Origin: Rubrobacteraceae bacterium
Lineage (GTDB): Bacteria; Actinomycetota; Rubrobacteria; Rubrobacterales; Rubrobacteraceae
DNA: 7,516 bases
NCBI GenBank assembly: GCA_030447045.1
Contig: JAUJMB010000076.1
Span: forward strand, 1 to 7,516
Reading direction: 5' to 3'
Shown here: positions 7,120 to 7,516 of the stretch, piece by piece
Layout: each line of letters starts with the position of its first letter
How positions within the stretch are numbered: position 1 is the stretch's first letter
Made by a program: the position numbers and the translations under genes
The notes under the pieces: generated by a model
Told to the model about the DNA's origin: nothing
Database searches by the model: none
The model's input: the letters and a program-made list of their open reading frames with translations, nothing else

Positions 7120-7516
7120 TCCTGGCGCTCGACGCCTCGACCCCGGTGACGACCGTGGCCCTCGCTGAGGGTGAGGAGCGAAGGGTGCTCGCAGAGATCT
7201 CCGTCCCCTCCCGCGGGCCCTCGGGCGGCGCCTCGGAAACCCTGCTCCCCGCCGTCCACGCCACGCTCGACCTCGCCGGCGAGGAGCTCGCCGCCGTGGG
7301 CCTCGTCCTCTGCGGGGTCGGCCCCGGCACCTTCACCGGCATCAGGATCGCGGCCTCGACCGCGCGGGCACTCGCCCTCGGCACCGGCTCGGCCCTCGCC
7401 AGAAACTCCACCCTCCAGGCCCTCGCGGTGCCGGCCCTCTCCTGCCGGCCCGACGTGCTCGCCGTACTCGACGCCAGGAGGGGGGAGGTGTTCGCCCAGA
7501 GGTTCTCCGCGGACGG
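7113..7516 (+). CDS. tsaB: tRNA t6A37 biosynthesis protein TsaB (partial, runs off the window)
   Basis: TsaB is an ASKHA-fold protein that partners TsaD in t6A37 synthesis. The GTG at 7113 overlaps the tsaE stop and gives MLILALDASTPVTTVALAEG, the standard family opening. The hallmark CGVGPGTFTGIRIA follows, then STARALALGTGS, and later VLDARRGEVFAQRF, the family's D-A-R-x-x-E-V block. About 134 residues are present of the usual 210-230, so the C-terminal part lies beyond base 7516. Overlap with tsaE indicates translational coupling, and tsaE-tsaB adjacency is conserved in many bacteria. No broken frame is seen in the visible part. Confidence 0.95.
   Translation, partial: MLILALDASTPVTTVALAEGEERRVLAEISVPSRGPSGGASETLLPAVHATLDLAGEELAAVGLVLCGVGPGTFTGIRIAASTARALALGTGSALARNSTLQALAVPALSCRPDVLAVLDARRGEVFAQRFSAD

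Overview
The window is high-GC bacterial DNA with tightly packed genes, all on the + strand, and only 3 of 11 assignable starts are ATG. The set of products and the codon bias suggest a deep-branching, high-GC actinobacterium; Rubrobacter or a relative is my best guess. That is inference from gene content and style, because no rRNA or other taxonomic marker is present.

Region 1 (1-5463) looks like one long operon. It runs: the last codons of an upstream gene (possibly acpS); nnr, a bifunctional NAD(P)H-hydrate epimerase/dehydratase; a YmdB-type metallophosphoesterase; a two-CBS-domain protein; an unrecognised 122-residue protein with deviating codon use; alr (alanine racemase); a small two-helix membrane protein with a basic tail; and a stand-alone HD-domain hydrolase. 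Genes overlap by 4 to 17 bases or are a few bases apart; the largest gap is 39 bases.

Region 2 (5464-5819) is a gene-free stretch of about 355 bases. It is C-rich and G-poor on the + strand and carries a near-perfect inverted repeat at 5603-5623 that resembles a dispersed repeat. It ends in a probable extended -10 promoter (5764-5774) and a good ribosome binding site.

Region 3 (5820-7516) is a second operon: a 66-residue PspC-domain membrane protein; a family-4-like uracil-DNA glycosylase homologue that keeps four candidate Fe-S cysteines but has lost the His-Pro of its second active-site motif; tsaE; and tsaB, which runs off the window. TsaE and TsaB belong to the tRNA t6A37 machinery.

acpS, nnr, alr, tsaE and tsaB often lie together in actinobacteria. 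Here that core is interrupted by accessory genes: phosphodiesterase, CBS, unknown, membrane, HD, PspC and UDG-like. Most genes are ordinary housekeeping functions. I see no clear new defence or mobile system. The best second-look items are the UDG-like protein with altered active-site motifs, the codon-atypical unknown gene next to alr, and the inverted-repeat intergenic region.
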